From Magnetospirillum sp. (GTDB lineage Bacteria; Pseudomonadota; Alphaproteobacteria; Rhodospirillales; Magnetospirillaceae), in NCBI GenBank assembly GCA_016183945.1, contig JACPDP010000037.1, forward strand, positions 1 through 14,575: 14,575 nt of DNA, in the 5' to 3' direction. The notes beneath the pieces were generated by a model. The model did not search any database. It saw only the letters and a list, made by a program, of their open reading frames with translations, and was not told the DNA's origin. This document shows, piece after piece, positions 1 to 6,819 of this stretch; position 1 is the stretch's first letter, and every line of letters starts with the position of its first letter. The translations under genes were made by a program, and so were the position numbers.

Positions 1-38
1 ACTCCCGCCTCGCATTCGCTCGTTGGGCCCCCACCCAA

Positions 39-65
39 CCCTCCCCCGCCTGCGGCAGGGGAGGG
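39..65. repeat. G+C-rich hairpin upstream of soeB
   Basis: An 8-bp perfect inverted repeat (CCCTCCCC at 39-46, GGGGAGGG at 58-65) encloses a further 3-bp stem (GCC at 48-50, GGC at 54-56). There is no T-run on either side, so it is a poor intrinsic terminator. It lies 26 bases before the soeB start, probably in the spacer after the unseen catalytic-subunit gene. It could be a dispersed palindrome, an mRNA stability element, or an attenuator that sets the subunit ratio. The structure is seen; the function is inference. Confidence 0.5.
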
Positions 66-91
66 CTTGACCGCCGTCCAAGGACAATTCA

Positions 92-826
92 ATGACCAAG
101 CAATACGCCCTGGTCATCGACCTCAACGTCTGCGTCGGCTGCCATGCCTGCGTCACCTCGTGCAAGGAATGGAACACGTCGGGTTGGGCCGGGCCGTTGA
201 CCGACGTCGACCCCTATGGAGCGCAGCCCGCCGGCGTGTTCTTCAACCGGGTCCAGACCTTCGAGTGCGGCACTTTCCCCAACACCGAGACCATCCACTT
301 CCCCAAGAGCTGCCTGCATTGCGAGGAGCCGCCCTGCGTGCCGGTCTGCCCCACCGGCGCCTCGTACAAGCGCGAGTCGGACGGCATCGTGCTGGTGGAC
401 TACGACAAGTGCATCGGCTGCAAATACTGTTCGTGGTCGTGCCCCTACGGCGCCCGCGAGTTCGACCCGGTGCAGGGCGTGATGAAGAAATGCACCCTGT
501 GCGTCGACCGCATCTACGACACCTCGATCCCCGAGGACCGGCGCAAGCCGGCCTGCGTCCTGGCCTGCCCGGCGGGCGCCCGCGTCTTCGGCGACGTGCG
601 CGATCCGGACTCGGAGGCGTCTCAGGCCATCCGCGACAATGCCGGCTTCCAGTTGATGCCGGAGTGGGGCACCAAGCCCGCCAACCACTACCTGCCACGG
701 CGCAAGACGCGGATGCGCCTGCATCACGACGAACTGGTGCGCGCCGACAACCCGCTGAAGCTGGAGGGCGAACAGCCCGCCCCCGCCTTCACCGCCCCCG
801 TCATCGACGACATGTCGAGCTGGTGA
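92..826 (+). CDS. soeB: Sulfite dehydrogenase-type 4Fe-4S subunit (SoeB/DmsB-like)
   Basis: This is the electron-transfer subunit of a DMSO-reductase-superfamily molybdoenzyme. In SoeABC it passes electrons from sulfite oxidation at a cytoplasmic molybdenum site to the membrane anchor and quinone pool. The 244-aa protein has ligands for four cubane clusters: C14/C17/C20/C24, C74/C77/C82/C86, C107/C110/C113/C117 and C134/C137/C155/C159. It has no signal peptide or Tat motif, which fits a cytoplasmic enzyme. The ATG has an AAGGA ribosome site at 80-84, 7 nt upstream. The next gene starts 4 nt after its stop. Stretches such as CVGCHACVTSCKEWN and MPEWGTKPANHYLPRR look SoeB-like to me, but DmsB, PsrB or NrfC relatives share the fold, so the substrate stays inferred until the catalytic subunit to the left is read. 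Confidence 0.88.
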   Translation: MTKQYALVIDLNVCVGCHACVTSCKEWNTSGWAGPLTDVDPYGAQPAGVFFNRVQTFECGTFPNTETIHFPKSCLHCEEPPCVPVCPTGASYKRESDGIVLVDYDKCIGCKYCSWSCPYGAREFDPVQGVMKKCTLCVDRIYDTSIPEDRRKPACVLACPAGARVFGDVRDPDSEASQAIRDNAGFQLMPEWGTKPANHYLPRRKTRMRLHHDELVRADNPLKLEGEQPAPAFTAPVIDDMSSW

Positions 827-830
827 TGCC

Positions 831-1811
831 ATGAAGCCCGCCTTCTCCGTCCTCTTCCTCACCACCCTGATCGGCGCCGGCCAAGGGATGCTGGTGGCCC
901 TGGTCACCGGGCAATTCTACTTCGTCATCGGCGCCGGAGCGGGACGCGAGAGCGGCATCTTCTATGCCCTCGGCAGCCTGGTGGCTCTGGCCTTCCTCGG
1001 CCTCGGGCTGTTCGCCTCGTTCTTCCACCTGGCCAAACCGCAGCGGGCCTGGCGCTCGGCAACGAAATGGCGGACGTCGTGGCTGGCGCGCGAGGTGCTG
1101 CTGCTGCCCGCCGTCATCGCCTTCGCCGTGCTCTATGGCAGCCTGCACGCCCTGGGCTGGAACCCGGTGGTGCTGACCTTCAGCAACGGCAAGGACCTTG
1201 AGCTGACCATGGCTGTGGGCTTCCTGGCGGTGGGAGCGGCGCTGCTGCTGTTCGTCTGCACCGGCATGATCTATGCGTGCGTCCGCTTCATCCGCGAGTG
1301 GGCCAGTTCATGGACGGTAGTCAACTACAGCCTGATGGGGCTGGCCTCGGGCTTCACCCTGGCCGCCGCCTACGCCGCCGTCATGGACTCGCCCCTGCGC
1401 GACTTCCTGGTGGGCGACGCGGTCACGCTGACCCTGCTGGCGCTGGCCACCCGGGCGGTGCAGGTGTGGCGCAATGGTCGCCTCAGGCCGCGGTCCACCC
1501 TGAAGAGCGCCATCGGCGTCCACCACGACCGCATCCGCCAGATCAGCCAGGGCTTCATGGGCCAATCGTTCAACACCACCGAATTCGTTGCCCCCGGCGG
1601 GCCGGAGGCGGTGAAGGGCCTGACCATGTTCTTCATGCTGGCCGGCTTCGCCCTTCCGGCGCTGCTGCTGGCCGCCGGATGGCGCGGCGGCGAGCCGATC
1701 CTGCTGGCCACCGCCTTCGTCAGCCAGTATCTCGGCCTGCTGGCCGAACGCTGGGTGTTCTTCGCCTCGGGGCGGCACGTCCAGACCCTGTACTATCAGG
1801 GACGGGCCTGA
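831..1811 (+). CDS. soeC: DmsC/SoeC-type membrane anchor subunit
   Basis: This is the integral membrane subunit that docks the iron-sulfur protein and exchanges electrons with quinone. The 326-aa product has about eight hydrophobic spans, at roughly residues 9-31, 44-64, 88-110, 126-150, 165-185, 195-210, 264-285 and 289-310. This count and the length fit the DmsC/YnfH anchor family rather than the cytochrome b type. The stretch SWLAREVLLL near residue 83 and the polar loop HHDRIRQISQGFMG near 225 resemble family-typical segments. The ATG follows the soeB stop after 4 nt with little of its own ribosome site, suggesting translational coupling. A long hairpin begins 3 nt after its stop and probably closes the operon. 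Assignment to SoeC rather than DmsC rests on the partner subunit. Confidence 0.86.
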   Translation: MKPAFSVLFLTTLIGAGQGMLVALVTGQFYFVIGAGAGRESGIFYALGSLVALAFLGLGLFASFFHLAKPQRAWRSATKWRTSWLAREVLLLPAVIAFAVLYGSLHALGWNPVVLTFSNGKDLELTMAVGFLAVGAALLLFVCTGMIYACVRFIREWASSWTVVNYSLMGLASGFTLAAAYAAVMDSPLRDFLVGDAVTLTLLALATRAVQVWRNGRLRPRSTLKSAIGVHHDRIRQISQGFMGQSFNTTEFVAPGGPEAVKGLTMFFMLAGFALPALLLAAGWRGGEPILLATAFVSQYLGLLAERWVFFASGRHVQTLYYQGRA

Positions 1812-1813
1812 CT

Positions 1814-1871
1814 CATGGAGCGCAGGCGTCCCGCCCGCTGATTTGGGCGGGCGGGACGCCCGCGCTCCATG
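1814..1871. repeat. Long palindrome, 25-bp arms, between soeC and the pseudouridine synthase gene
   Basis: The left arm 1814-1838 and right arm 1847-1871 are complementary at 24 of 25 positions, with an A/C mismatch at 1824/1861, around an 8-base loop. Both ends read CATGGAGCGC / GCGCTCCATG. It starts 3 nt after the soeC stop and ends 13 nt before the next start codon. There is no T-tract, so Rho-independent termination on either strand would be weak. The length and near-perfect symmetry suggest a dispersed palindromic element (REP/MITE-like) or an mRNA-end stabiliser. The structure is seen; the family is not identified. Confidence 0.75.
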
Positions 1872-1884
1872 ATAGGGTCGCCCG

Positions 1885-2571
1885 ATGTCAGATTCGCTCG
1901 ACCTTCAGTCCCGCCTGCTCCACCGCGACGCCCTGATGCTGATCATCGACAAGCCGGCCGGCTTGCCGGTGCATGGCGGCGAGCGCGGCGGCGATACCCT
2001 GCAGGCCCATCTCGACGAGCTGCGCTTCGGCCTGCCTCGAATGCCCGAACTGGCGCACCGCCTCGACCGCGACACGTCGGGCTGCCTGGTGCTGGGCCGC
2101 CACCGCAAGGCGCTGGCCGAGCTCGGCCGCCTGTTCGCCGAGGGCAAGGTGGAGAAGGTCTACTGGGCGGTGGCGGTGGGGCGGCCGCAGGGCGAGGCCG
2201 GCGTGGTCGAGCTGGCGCTGAAGAAGCTGGAGCGCAAGTTCGGCTGGCGCATGGTGGTGGACGAGCACGGCTTGGCCTCGACCACCGCATGGCGGCTGCT
2301 GGGCGCCACCGACCGCCTGTGCTGGCTGGAATGCCGGCCGCTCACCGGCCGCACCCACCAGATCCGCGCCCATATGGCGGCCATCGGCTGTCCGCTGGTC
2401 GGCGACGTCATCTACGGCAAGGGCACCGGCACCCTGGCCGGCGACCATCTGCACCTGCATTCCCGCAGCATCACCGTGCCGCTCCATCCCAGGAAGCCGG
2501 CCATAACCGCCACCGCTCCGGTGCCCCAGCACATGCGCGCACTGCTCACCGAATGCGGATGGTTGGGATAA
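1885..2571 (+). CDS. RluA-family pseudouridine synthase
   Basis: This enzyme isomerises uridine to pseudouridine in rRNA or tRNA in the cytoplasm. The 228-aa protein carries the motif HRLDRDTSG at residues 58-66, with the catalytic aspartate at D61. It also has the N-terminal IIDKPAGLPVHGG (20-32) and the C-terminal motif PLTGRTHQIRAHMAAIG followed by GDVIYG. It lacks the S4 RNA-binding domain found in RluB, RluC, RluD and RsuA. It therefore matches the short RluA/TruC-like layout of about 220-250 aa. The ATG has an AGGG at 1874-1877, 7 nt upstream, immediately after the long palindrome. The exact target uridine cannot be told from sequence. It reads the same way as soeBC but is probably a separate unit because of the hairpin. 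Confidence 0.92.
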   Translation: MSDSLDLQSRLLHRDALMLIIDKPAGLPVHGGERGGDTLQAHLDELRFGLPRMPELAHRLDRDTSGCLVLGRHRKALAELGRLFAEGKVEKVYWAVAVGRPQGEAGVVELALKKLERKFGWRMVVDEHGLASTTAWRLLGATDRLCWLECRPLTGRTHQIRAHMAAIGCPLVGDVIYGKGTGTLAGDHLHLHSRSITVPLHPRKPAITATAPVPQHMRALLTECGWLG

Positions 2572-2609
2572 GTTAATGCGCATTCCATATCCGGTTTGCT
2601 GAAATCCCC

Positions 2610-2638
2610 TTGACGACACTGTCCGGCCGAGGTCAACT
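2610..2638 (+). promoter_or_regulatory. Candidate sigma-70 promoter for the universal stress protein
   Basis: A near-consensus -35 TTGACG (2610-2615) is followed after 17 bases by TCAACT (2633-2638), which matches only 3 of 6 bases of the -10 consensus. TTGAC (2610-2614) and GTCAA (2632-2636) also form an inverted repeat around the spacer, so an activator could compensate for the weak -10. It lies 40 bp ahead of the gene start. No transcript evidence is available here. Confidence 0.35.
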
Positions 2639-2646
2639 GAGCTGGT

Positions 2647-2665
2647 CCCGTGATAAAGTCACGGG
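2647..2665 (+). promoter_or_regulatory. 7-bp perfect palindrome in the usp leader
   Basis: CCCGTGA (2647-2653) and TCACGGG (2659-2665) form a perfect inverted repeat around the 5-base loop TAAAG. It lies just downstream of the candidate promoter and 3 bases before the strong ribosome site AGGGGAGG (2668-2675). It could be a repressor operator or an mRNA hairpin that affects ribosome access. I do not recognise it as a known regulator site. Confidence 0.45.
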
Positions 2666-2678
2666 CAAGGGGAGGCCC

Positions 2679-3473
2679 ATGGTCATCAAGGACATTCTCG
2701 TCCACCTCGACGGCGAAGCGATCGACGCCAACAGCGTCGCGGTTGCAGCGGCTTTGGCGAAACGCTTCTCGGCGCGGCTGACCGGCCTGTTCGCCCGCAG
2801 CGAAACGGTACCGACGGCGCTGGTCGCACGCCGCTCCAGCGACACCATGCTGGGCGTGGCCGAGCACGCCAGGTCCGACTTCGCGGCCAAGGCCGGTGCC
2901 GAGGCCAGGTGGCGGCAGCTGACCCACGGTAATTCCCGCGATCTGGTGAGCGAAGTCACCTTCTGCAGCCACTACGCCGACCTGGTGGTGATGCTCCAGC
3001 CGGGGCCGCATGTGCCGGACGACCTGGCCGAGCAGATCATCCTGCAATCGGGCCGCCCGGTCCTGGTGGTGCCGACCGAGGGCCGCTTCGAGACCATCGG
3101 CCGCCGTGTTGTGGTGGGCTGGCGCTCGGGTAAGGAAGCCGCCCGGGCCCTGCACGACGCCCTGCCGCTGATGGAAGGCGCCGAGCATGTGGTCTTGGCC
3201 ACCGTCGGCAAGAATGGACCGGTGCCCGAGTCCCAACCCAAGGTCGACATCCTCGACCACCTGCGTGCCCACGGCCTGCCGGTGACCGGGGAGCGCATCC
3301 AGACCGAGGGCCTGGGGGTGATGGATTCGCTGCTCTCCACCGCCTACAACAACGACGCCGACCTGCTGGTGATGGGCGCCCATGCCGGCAGCGGCCTGCC
3401 GCTATCGCGCTCGGGCGCCGGCACCAAGCATGTGCTGGCCCACATGCGTGTGCCGGTACTGTTCTCGCATTGA
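2679..3473 (+). CDS. Universal stress protein, two Usp domains
   Basis: The 264-aa product is a cytoplasmic universal stress protein with two tandem Usp alpha/beta domains, about residues 1-140 and 145-264. The first opens with MVIKDILVHLDG, the usual Usp beta-1 strand, and the second ends with DLLVMGAHAGSG and a final strand VPVLF. The glycine-rich nucleotide loop in the second domain (MGAHAGSG then SGAGTKHVL) is related to, but not a clean match for, the G-2x-G-9x-G(S/T) ATP motif. ATP binding is therefore uncertain. The start is the ATG at 2679, chosen for the ribosome site AGGGGAGG 3 nt upstream and the Usp-typical N-terminus; the frame stays open 23 codons further without a better site. 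Expression probably responds to stress or growth arrest, as in the family. Confidence 0.88.
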   Translation: MVIKDILVHLDGEAIDANSVAVAAALAKRFSARLTGLFARSETVPTALVARRSSDTMLGVAEHARSDFAAKAGAEARWRQLTHGNSRDLVSEVTFCSHYADLVVMLQPGPHVPDDLAEQIILQSGRPVLVVPTEGRFETIGRRVVVGWRSGKEAARALHDALPLMEGAEHVVLATVGKNGPVPESQPKVDILDHLRAHGLPVTGERIQTEGLGVMDSLLSTAYNNDADLLVMGAHAGSGLPLSRSGAGTKHVLAHMRVPVLFSH

Positions 3474-3474
3474 C

Positions 3475-3490
3475 GGGGGGCGAGCCCCCC
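3475..3490 (+). terminator. Weak hairpin after the usp gene
   Basis: Six G (3475-3480) and six C (3485-3490) flank the tetraloop CGAG directly after the stop codon. The stem is strong but short and no T-run follows, so it is at best a partial terminator or an mRNA 3' stabiliser. Confidence 0.35.
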
Positions 3491-3608
3491 AGCGGCACCG
3501 GGCTGCCCAGCGGCAACCATCGGCCGCCGCCATCGCCTCAAGGGTTCATTACGGGACGCGTTCGTGTAACTATGGCACGATAGTATGCCTGGACGGGAGC
3601 CGGCGGTG

Positions 3609-3737
3609 ATGAAGAAGGCATTCCTTGCAGGCGTGGTGGCCACGCTCCTGACCGGGGCCGCTGCGGCGCAGGAGAAGTCGGTGGTGATCGCCGCCGATCT
3701 CCTCGACGGGGACGGGTTGAAGGGCTGGAAGGAGTGA
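3609..3737 (+). CDS. Possible 42-aa secreted peptide, coupled to the next gene
   Basis: This short frame encodes a 42-residue peptide with a textbook signal sequence: MKKAF, a hydrophobic core AGVVATLLTGA, then AAAA before QEKS. Cleavage after residue 20 would leave about 22 residues. A GGGAG ribosome site lies at 3595-3599. The start may be the ATG at 3609 or the in-frame GTG at 3606. Its TGA overlaps the next gene's GTG start by 4 nt (GTGA at 3734-3737), an arrangement typical of translational coupling. It could be a real leader or secreted peptide, or the surviving front of a decayed exported protein. I recognise no family for the mature part. Confidence 0.45.
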   Translation: MKKAFLAGVVATLLTGAAAAQEKSVVIAADLLDGDGLKGWKE

Positions 3738-4243
3738 ACCCGCCCCCGCGTGTCTACCTGGCCGGCCCGGGGCTGTTCGCCGCCGAGGCGGCGCGCCTCT
3801 ACGCCGAGTTGAAACGCATCTGCACCCGCTACGGCCTTGAGGGCGTGTCGCCGCTGGATGACGTGGCGATGGATGCCGCCACCATCCGCCAGCTCAACAT
3901 GGCCAAGATCCGCTCCACCAAGGCCATCCTCGCCGATGTCAGCCCGTTCCGCGGCCCCAACGCCGACGACGGCACCGCCTGGGAGATGGGCTATGCCGAG
4001 GCCCTGGGCAAGATCGTGGTGCCCTACACCGCCGACCGCCGCGCCTATCTCGAACGCGCCGTGTGGTTCCTCGGCGCCGCCCGCCGCTTGGAGGGCGCCC
4101 CCTGGGAAGACATGAGCGGCCAGACGGTGGAGGATTTTGGCCTGCCCTGCAATTTGATGCTGGCCGCCGGCCCCCTTCCGGTCCAGCCCGATTTCGAGTC
4201 GGCGGTCAAGCTGGCGGCACGCCGCATCCAGATCGGCAAGTAA
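3734..4243 (+). CDS. Nucleoside 2-deoxyribosyltransferase-family protein
   Basis: The 169-aa protein belongs to the nucleoside 2-deoxyribosyltransferase fold family, whose members swap or hydrolyse bases on deoxynucleosides or deoxynucleotides in the cytoplasm. It shows the N-terminal nucleotide-site strand RVYLAGPGLF (residues 6-15). It also has the family block ILADVSPFRGPNADDGTAWE (65-84) followed by MGYAEALGK. E84 lines up with the catalytic glutamate and D68 and D78/D79 are the usual nearby acids. Length fits the family (about 150-170 aa). The GTG start at 3734 overlaps the stop of the 42-codon frame; AAGGAG at 3729-3734 abuts the GTG, so initiation probably relies on coupling. Whether it acts as a transferase, or as a hydrolase in nucleotide clean-up, cannot be decided here. 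Confidence 0.82.
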   Translation: MNPPPRVYLAGPGLFAAEAARLYAELKRICTRYGLEGVSPLDDVAMDAATIRQLNMAKIRSTKAILADVSPFRGPNADDGTAWEMGYAEALGKIVVPYTADRRAYLERAVWFLGAARRLEGAPWEDMSGQTVEDFGLPCNLMLAAGPLPVQPDFESAVKLAARRIQIGK

Positions 4244-4281
4244 TTCCGTCCCGGTGGACCGGTGAGCGCTCGCGCGCCCGC

Positions 4282-4767
4282 CTACTCACGGAAATTGACG
4301 TATTGCAGCGGCTGATCGACGTCCAGCGTCTTGAGCAGGGCGATGGCCTCCTGCAGGTCGTCGCGCTTCTTGCCGGTGACCCGCAGTTCGTCCCCCTGGA
4401 TGGCGGCCTGCACCTTGATCTTGCTGTCCTTGATGTCCTTGACCAGCCGCTTGGCCAGGTCCTTGTCGATGCCCTGCTTGACGATGACCAATTGGCGGAC
4501 GGAATTGCCGCTGGCCTTTTCCACCGTCTTGTAGTCGAGGGCCTTGGGGTCGACGTTGCGCCGGGTAAAGTGCACCTTGAGCAGGTCGTGCATCTGCTTG
4601 AGCTTGGCGTCGTCGTCGGCCAGCACGGTGATGGTGGTATCCTTGCGCTCCACCGAGCACTTGGCGCCCTTGAAATCGAAGCGTTGCGCAATTTCGCGGG
4701 TGATGCCGGCCAGCGCGTTGTCCACTTCGGCCATTTCGGTCTTGGAGACGATGTCGAACGAAGGCAT
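4282..4767 (-). CDS. yajQ: YajQ-family cyclic-di-GMP-binding protein
   Basis: The 161-aa protein is a full-length YajQ homologue. It opens with MPSFDIVSKTEMAEVDNAL, the family signature, and contains FDFKGAKCSVE, VEKASGNSVRQ and VKDIKDSKIKVQAAIQGD, ending in LLKTLDVDQPLQYVNFR. YajQ proteins have two ferredoxin-like domains; a Xanthomonas member binds cyclic di-GMP and controls virulence gene transcription with a LysR-type partner, and others bind nucleotides or nucleic acid. Whether this one senses the messenger is inference. I chose the ATG at 4767 because the family starts there, with GGAAG 10 nt upstream; the frame continues 16 codons further without family similarity. It faces the deoxyribosyltransferase gene across 38 bp and diverges from the helicase gene. 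Confidence 0.94.
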   Translation of the reverse strand: MPSFDIVSKTEMAEVDNALAGITREIAQRFDFKGAKCSVERKDTTITVLADDDAKLKQMHDLLKVHFTRRNVDPKALDYKTVEKASGNSVRQLVIVKQGIDKDLAKRLVKDIKDSKIKVQAAIQGDELRVTGKKRDDLQEAIALLKTLDVDQPLQYVNFRE

Positions 4768-5014
4768 CGGGGCGGGGCTTCCAATCGGTTGCGGGTCGCG
4801 GAACATTTTGCCCAAGACGCGATGGTTTGGCTACCCCATCCCATTCAGGCCCCGCCGTCGACCATCATCCAATTTAGCGCAACGGCGAGCCGAATCGTGC
4901 TATCTGCTGCCAGCAACGCTCAGGCCGCCGCGGACGCCGGAAGGTCCCCCTTCCCTCGCTGTCGTAGCGCGAGACCGGCCGAGATCCTCAACGAACGAAA
5001 GCTTTGCCACGGAC
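4768..5014. other. Divergent spacer between yajQ and the RNA helicase gene
   Basis: These 247 bp must hold the promoters for both genes. I could not place a convincing -35/-10 pair. A perfect 6-bp hairpin (GGAAGG 4939-4944, CCTTCC 4949-4954, loop TCCC) lies about 60 bp before the helicase start. A stretch near 4870-4915 is less G+C-rich than its surroundings. Cold-inducible DEAD-box genes often have long structured leaders, so this could be one, but nothing in the sequence proves it. Confidence 0.4.
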
Positions 5015-6796
5015 ATGGATTTTTTCCCAGCGGGTCACCCGCTCACCCAGGCGCTGACCGAGCGCGACTTCACCGACCCGACCGCTGTTCAGACGGCGGT
5101 GCTTGAACCCGATGCGACGGACCGCGACCTGCTGGTGTCGGCCCAGACCGGCTCGGGCAAGACGGTGGCCTATGGCCTGGCCATGGCCAGCCCCCTGCTC
5201 GGCGACGCCGTCATGCTGGAGCCGGCGAGCGACCCGCTCGCCCTCATCGTCGCCCCCACCCGCGAGCTTGCCCTACAGGTGCATCGCGAGCTGACCTGGC
5301 TTTATCAGCATGCCGGCGGACGCGTGGTGTCCTGCGTCGGCGGCATGGACCCACGCGCCGAGCAGCGGCTGCTGGCCAAGGGCGCCCATATCGTCGTCGG
5401 AACCCCCGGCCGTCTGCGCGACCACCTGGAACGGGGCGGCTTGAGAATCACCAAACTCAAGGCGGTGGTGCTCGACGAAGCCGACGAGATGCTCGACCTC
5501 GGCTTTCGCGAGGATCTGGAGTTCATCCTGGAAGCGACGCCGCAGGAGCGGCGCACCCTGCTGTTCTCGGCGACGCTGCCCAAGGACATCGTCGCCATGG
5601 CCAGGCGCTACCAGCGCGACGCCTGGCGGATCGCCGTTTCGGCCGGTCAGCAAGGCCACGCCGACATCGAATACCGTGCGGTCCGCGTCGCGCCCAACGA
5701 GATCGAGCATGCGGTCGTCAATCTGCTGCGGTTCGTCGAGTCCCCCGGGGCCCTGGTGTTCTGCAACACCCGCGAATCGGTGCGGCATCTGCAAGCCATC
5801 CTGCTCGAACGCGGCTTCGCCACCGTCGCGCTGTCCGGCGAATTGAGCCAGCACGACCGCAATCAGGCGCTGCAGGCGCTGCGCGACGGGCGGGCACGGG
5901 TCTGCGTGGCGACCGACGTGGCGGCGCGCGGCATCGACCTGCCGAATATCGGGCTCGTCATCCATGCCGAGCTGCCGCAGAACGCCCAGACCTTGCAGCA
6001 TCGCAGCGGCCGCACCGGCCGCGCCGGCCGCAAGGGCGTCAGCGTGCTGTTGGTGCTGTTGTCGCGCCGCCGCCGGGCCGAAATGCTGCTGCAATCCGCC
6101 GGCGTTCACGCCGTCTGGGGCGGCGCCCCCTCGGCGGAGGACATCCGCCGGCTCGACCAGGAGCGGCTGCTGCAAAGCCCGTTCGTCACCGAGGACCTCA
6201 GCGAGGACGACGTGGCCATGGCCAAGGCCCTGCTGGCCCAACGCTCGCCCGAGGACATCGCCGCCGCCCTGGTGCGCATGTACCGCTCGCACCTGCCCGC
6301 CGCCGAGGAGGTCTTCGATCCCGGTGCCGGTGTCGCCGCCGCCCTGCCGCGTGAACCTCGCGAGGGTCGCGAGCCCCGCGGCCCCCGTGGCGGGAAGAAT
6401 AACGGCCTGGCCGGTGAAAGCGTGTGGTTCCGGCTCAATGTCGGCCGCCAGAAGAATGCCGATCCGCGCTGGCTGATCCCGATGATCTGCCGGCAAGGCA
6501 AGATCACCAAGCCGGAGATCGGCGCGATCCGCATCTTCGAGCACGAGACGAAGTTCGAAATCGAGGCCTCGGCCGCCGAAAGATTCATGGCATCGGTCGC
6601 CCGGGTCGAAAGAAACGACGTCCGCATCGAGCTGCTGGAGAAGTCGCCTCATGCCGAGGGCGAACACCACACCCCCCGCGCGGCCAAGCCCGCCCATCGC
6701 CCGGGACAGCCGGCCCATCGTCCCGACAACAAGCCTGCCATCAAGAATCGCTGGAAGGCGAAGCCGGGTGGCGGATCGAAAGCGAAGCCGCAATAG
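5015..6796 (+). CDS. DEAD-box ATP-dependent RNA helicase with DbpA-type RNA-binding domain
   Basis: The 593-aa protein unwinds RNA duplexes using ATP, most likely in ribosome assembly or cold-stress RNA remodelling. The helicase core shows the motif I AQTGSGKT (43-50), PTRELALQV, TPGR, DEAD (154-157), SAT (185-187), LVFCNTR, ATDVAARGID and HRSGRTGR (329-336). From about residue 470 (VWFRLNVGRQKNADPRWLIP to VRIELLE) it carries an RRM-like DbpA RNA-binding domain, as in DbpA and CsdA/DeaD, followed by a basic, proline-rich tail rich in KPAHRP. The start at 5015 gives the expected N-terminus, although its ribosome site is weak and the frame is open upstream. Its stop is 23 bp from the end of the convergent ialB-like gene, with only a small 5-bp hairpin (6802-6816) between them. 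Confidence 0.93.
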   Translation: MDFFPAGHPLTQALTERDFTDPTAVQTAVLEPDATDRDLLVSAQTGSGKTVAYGLAMASPLLGDAVMLEPASDPLALIVAPTRELALQVHRELTWLYQHAGGRVVSCVGGMDPRAEQRLLAKGAHIVVGTPGRLRDHLERGGLRITKLKAVVLDEADEMLDLGFREDLEFILEATPQERRTLLFSATLPKDIVAMARRYQRDAWRIAVSAGQQGHADIEYRAVRVAPNEIEHAVVNLLRFVESPGALVFCNTRESVRHLQAILLERGFATVALSGELSQHDRNQALQALRDGRARVCVATDVAARGIDLPNIGLVIHAELPQNAQTLQHRSGRTGRAGRKGVSVLLVLLSRRRRAEMLLQSAGVHAVWGGAPSAEDIRRLDQERLLQSPFVTEDLSEDDVAMAKALLAQRSPEDIAAALVRMYRSHLPAAEEVFDPGAGVAAALPREPREGREPRGPRGGKNNGLAGESVWFRLNVGRQKNADPRWLIPMICRQGKITKPEIGAIRIFEHETKFEIEASAAERFMASVARVERNDVRIELLEKSPHAEGEHHTPRAAKPAHRPGQPAHRPDNKPAIKNRWKAKPGGGSKAKPQ

Positions 6797-6819
6797 CGGC
6801 GGGCTGATTGCCAGCCACC

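Noticed and set aside
67..834. Alternative 255-codon frame overlapping soeB
   Set aside because: It is an Arg-rich shadow; the soeB frame carries all sixteen cluster cysteines and a proper ribosome site.
4244..4281. Small palindromes CCGG-TGGA-CCGG and GAGCGCTC between the convergent deoxyribosyltransferase and yajQ genes
   Set aside because: Stems are only 4 bp and no T-run is present; too weak to call a terminator.
4544..5014. 157-residue N-terminal extension of the RNA helicase
   Set aside because: It would overlap yajQ on the opposite strand and lies before the normal DEAD-box N-terminus.
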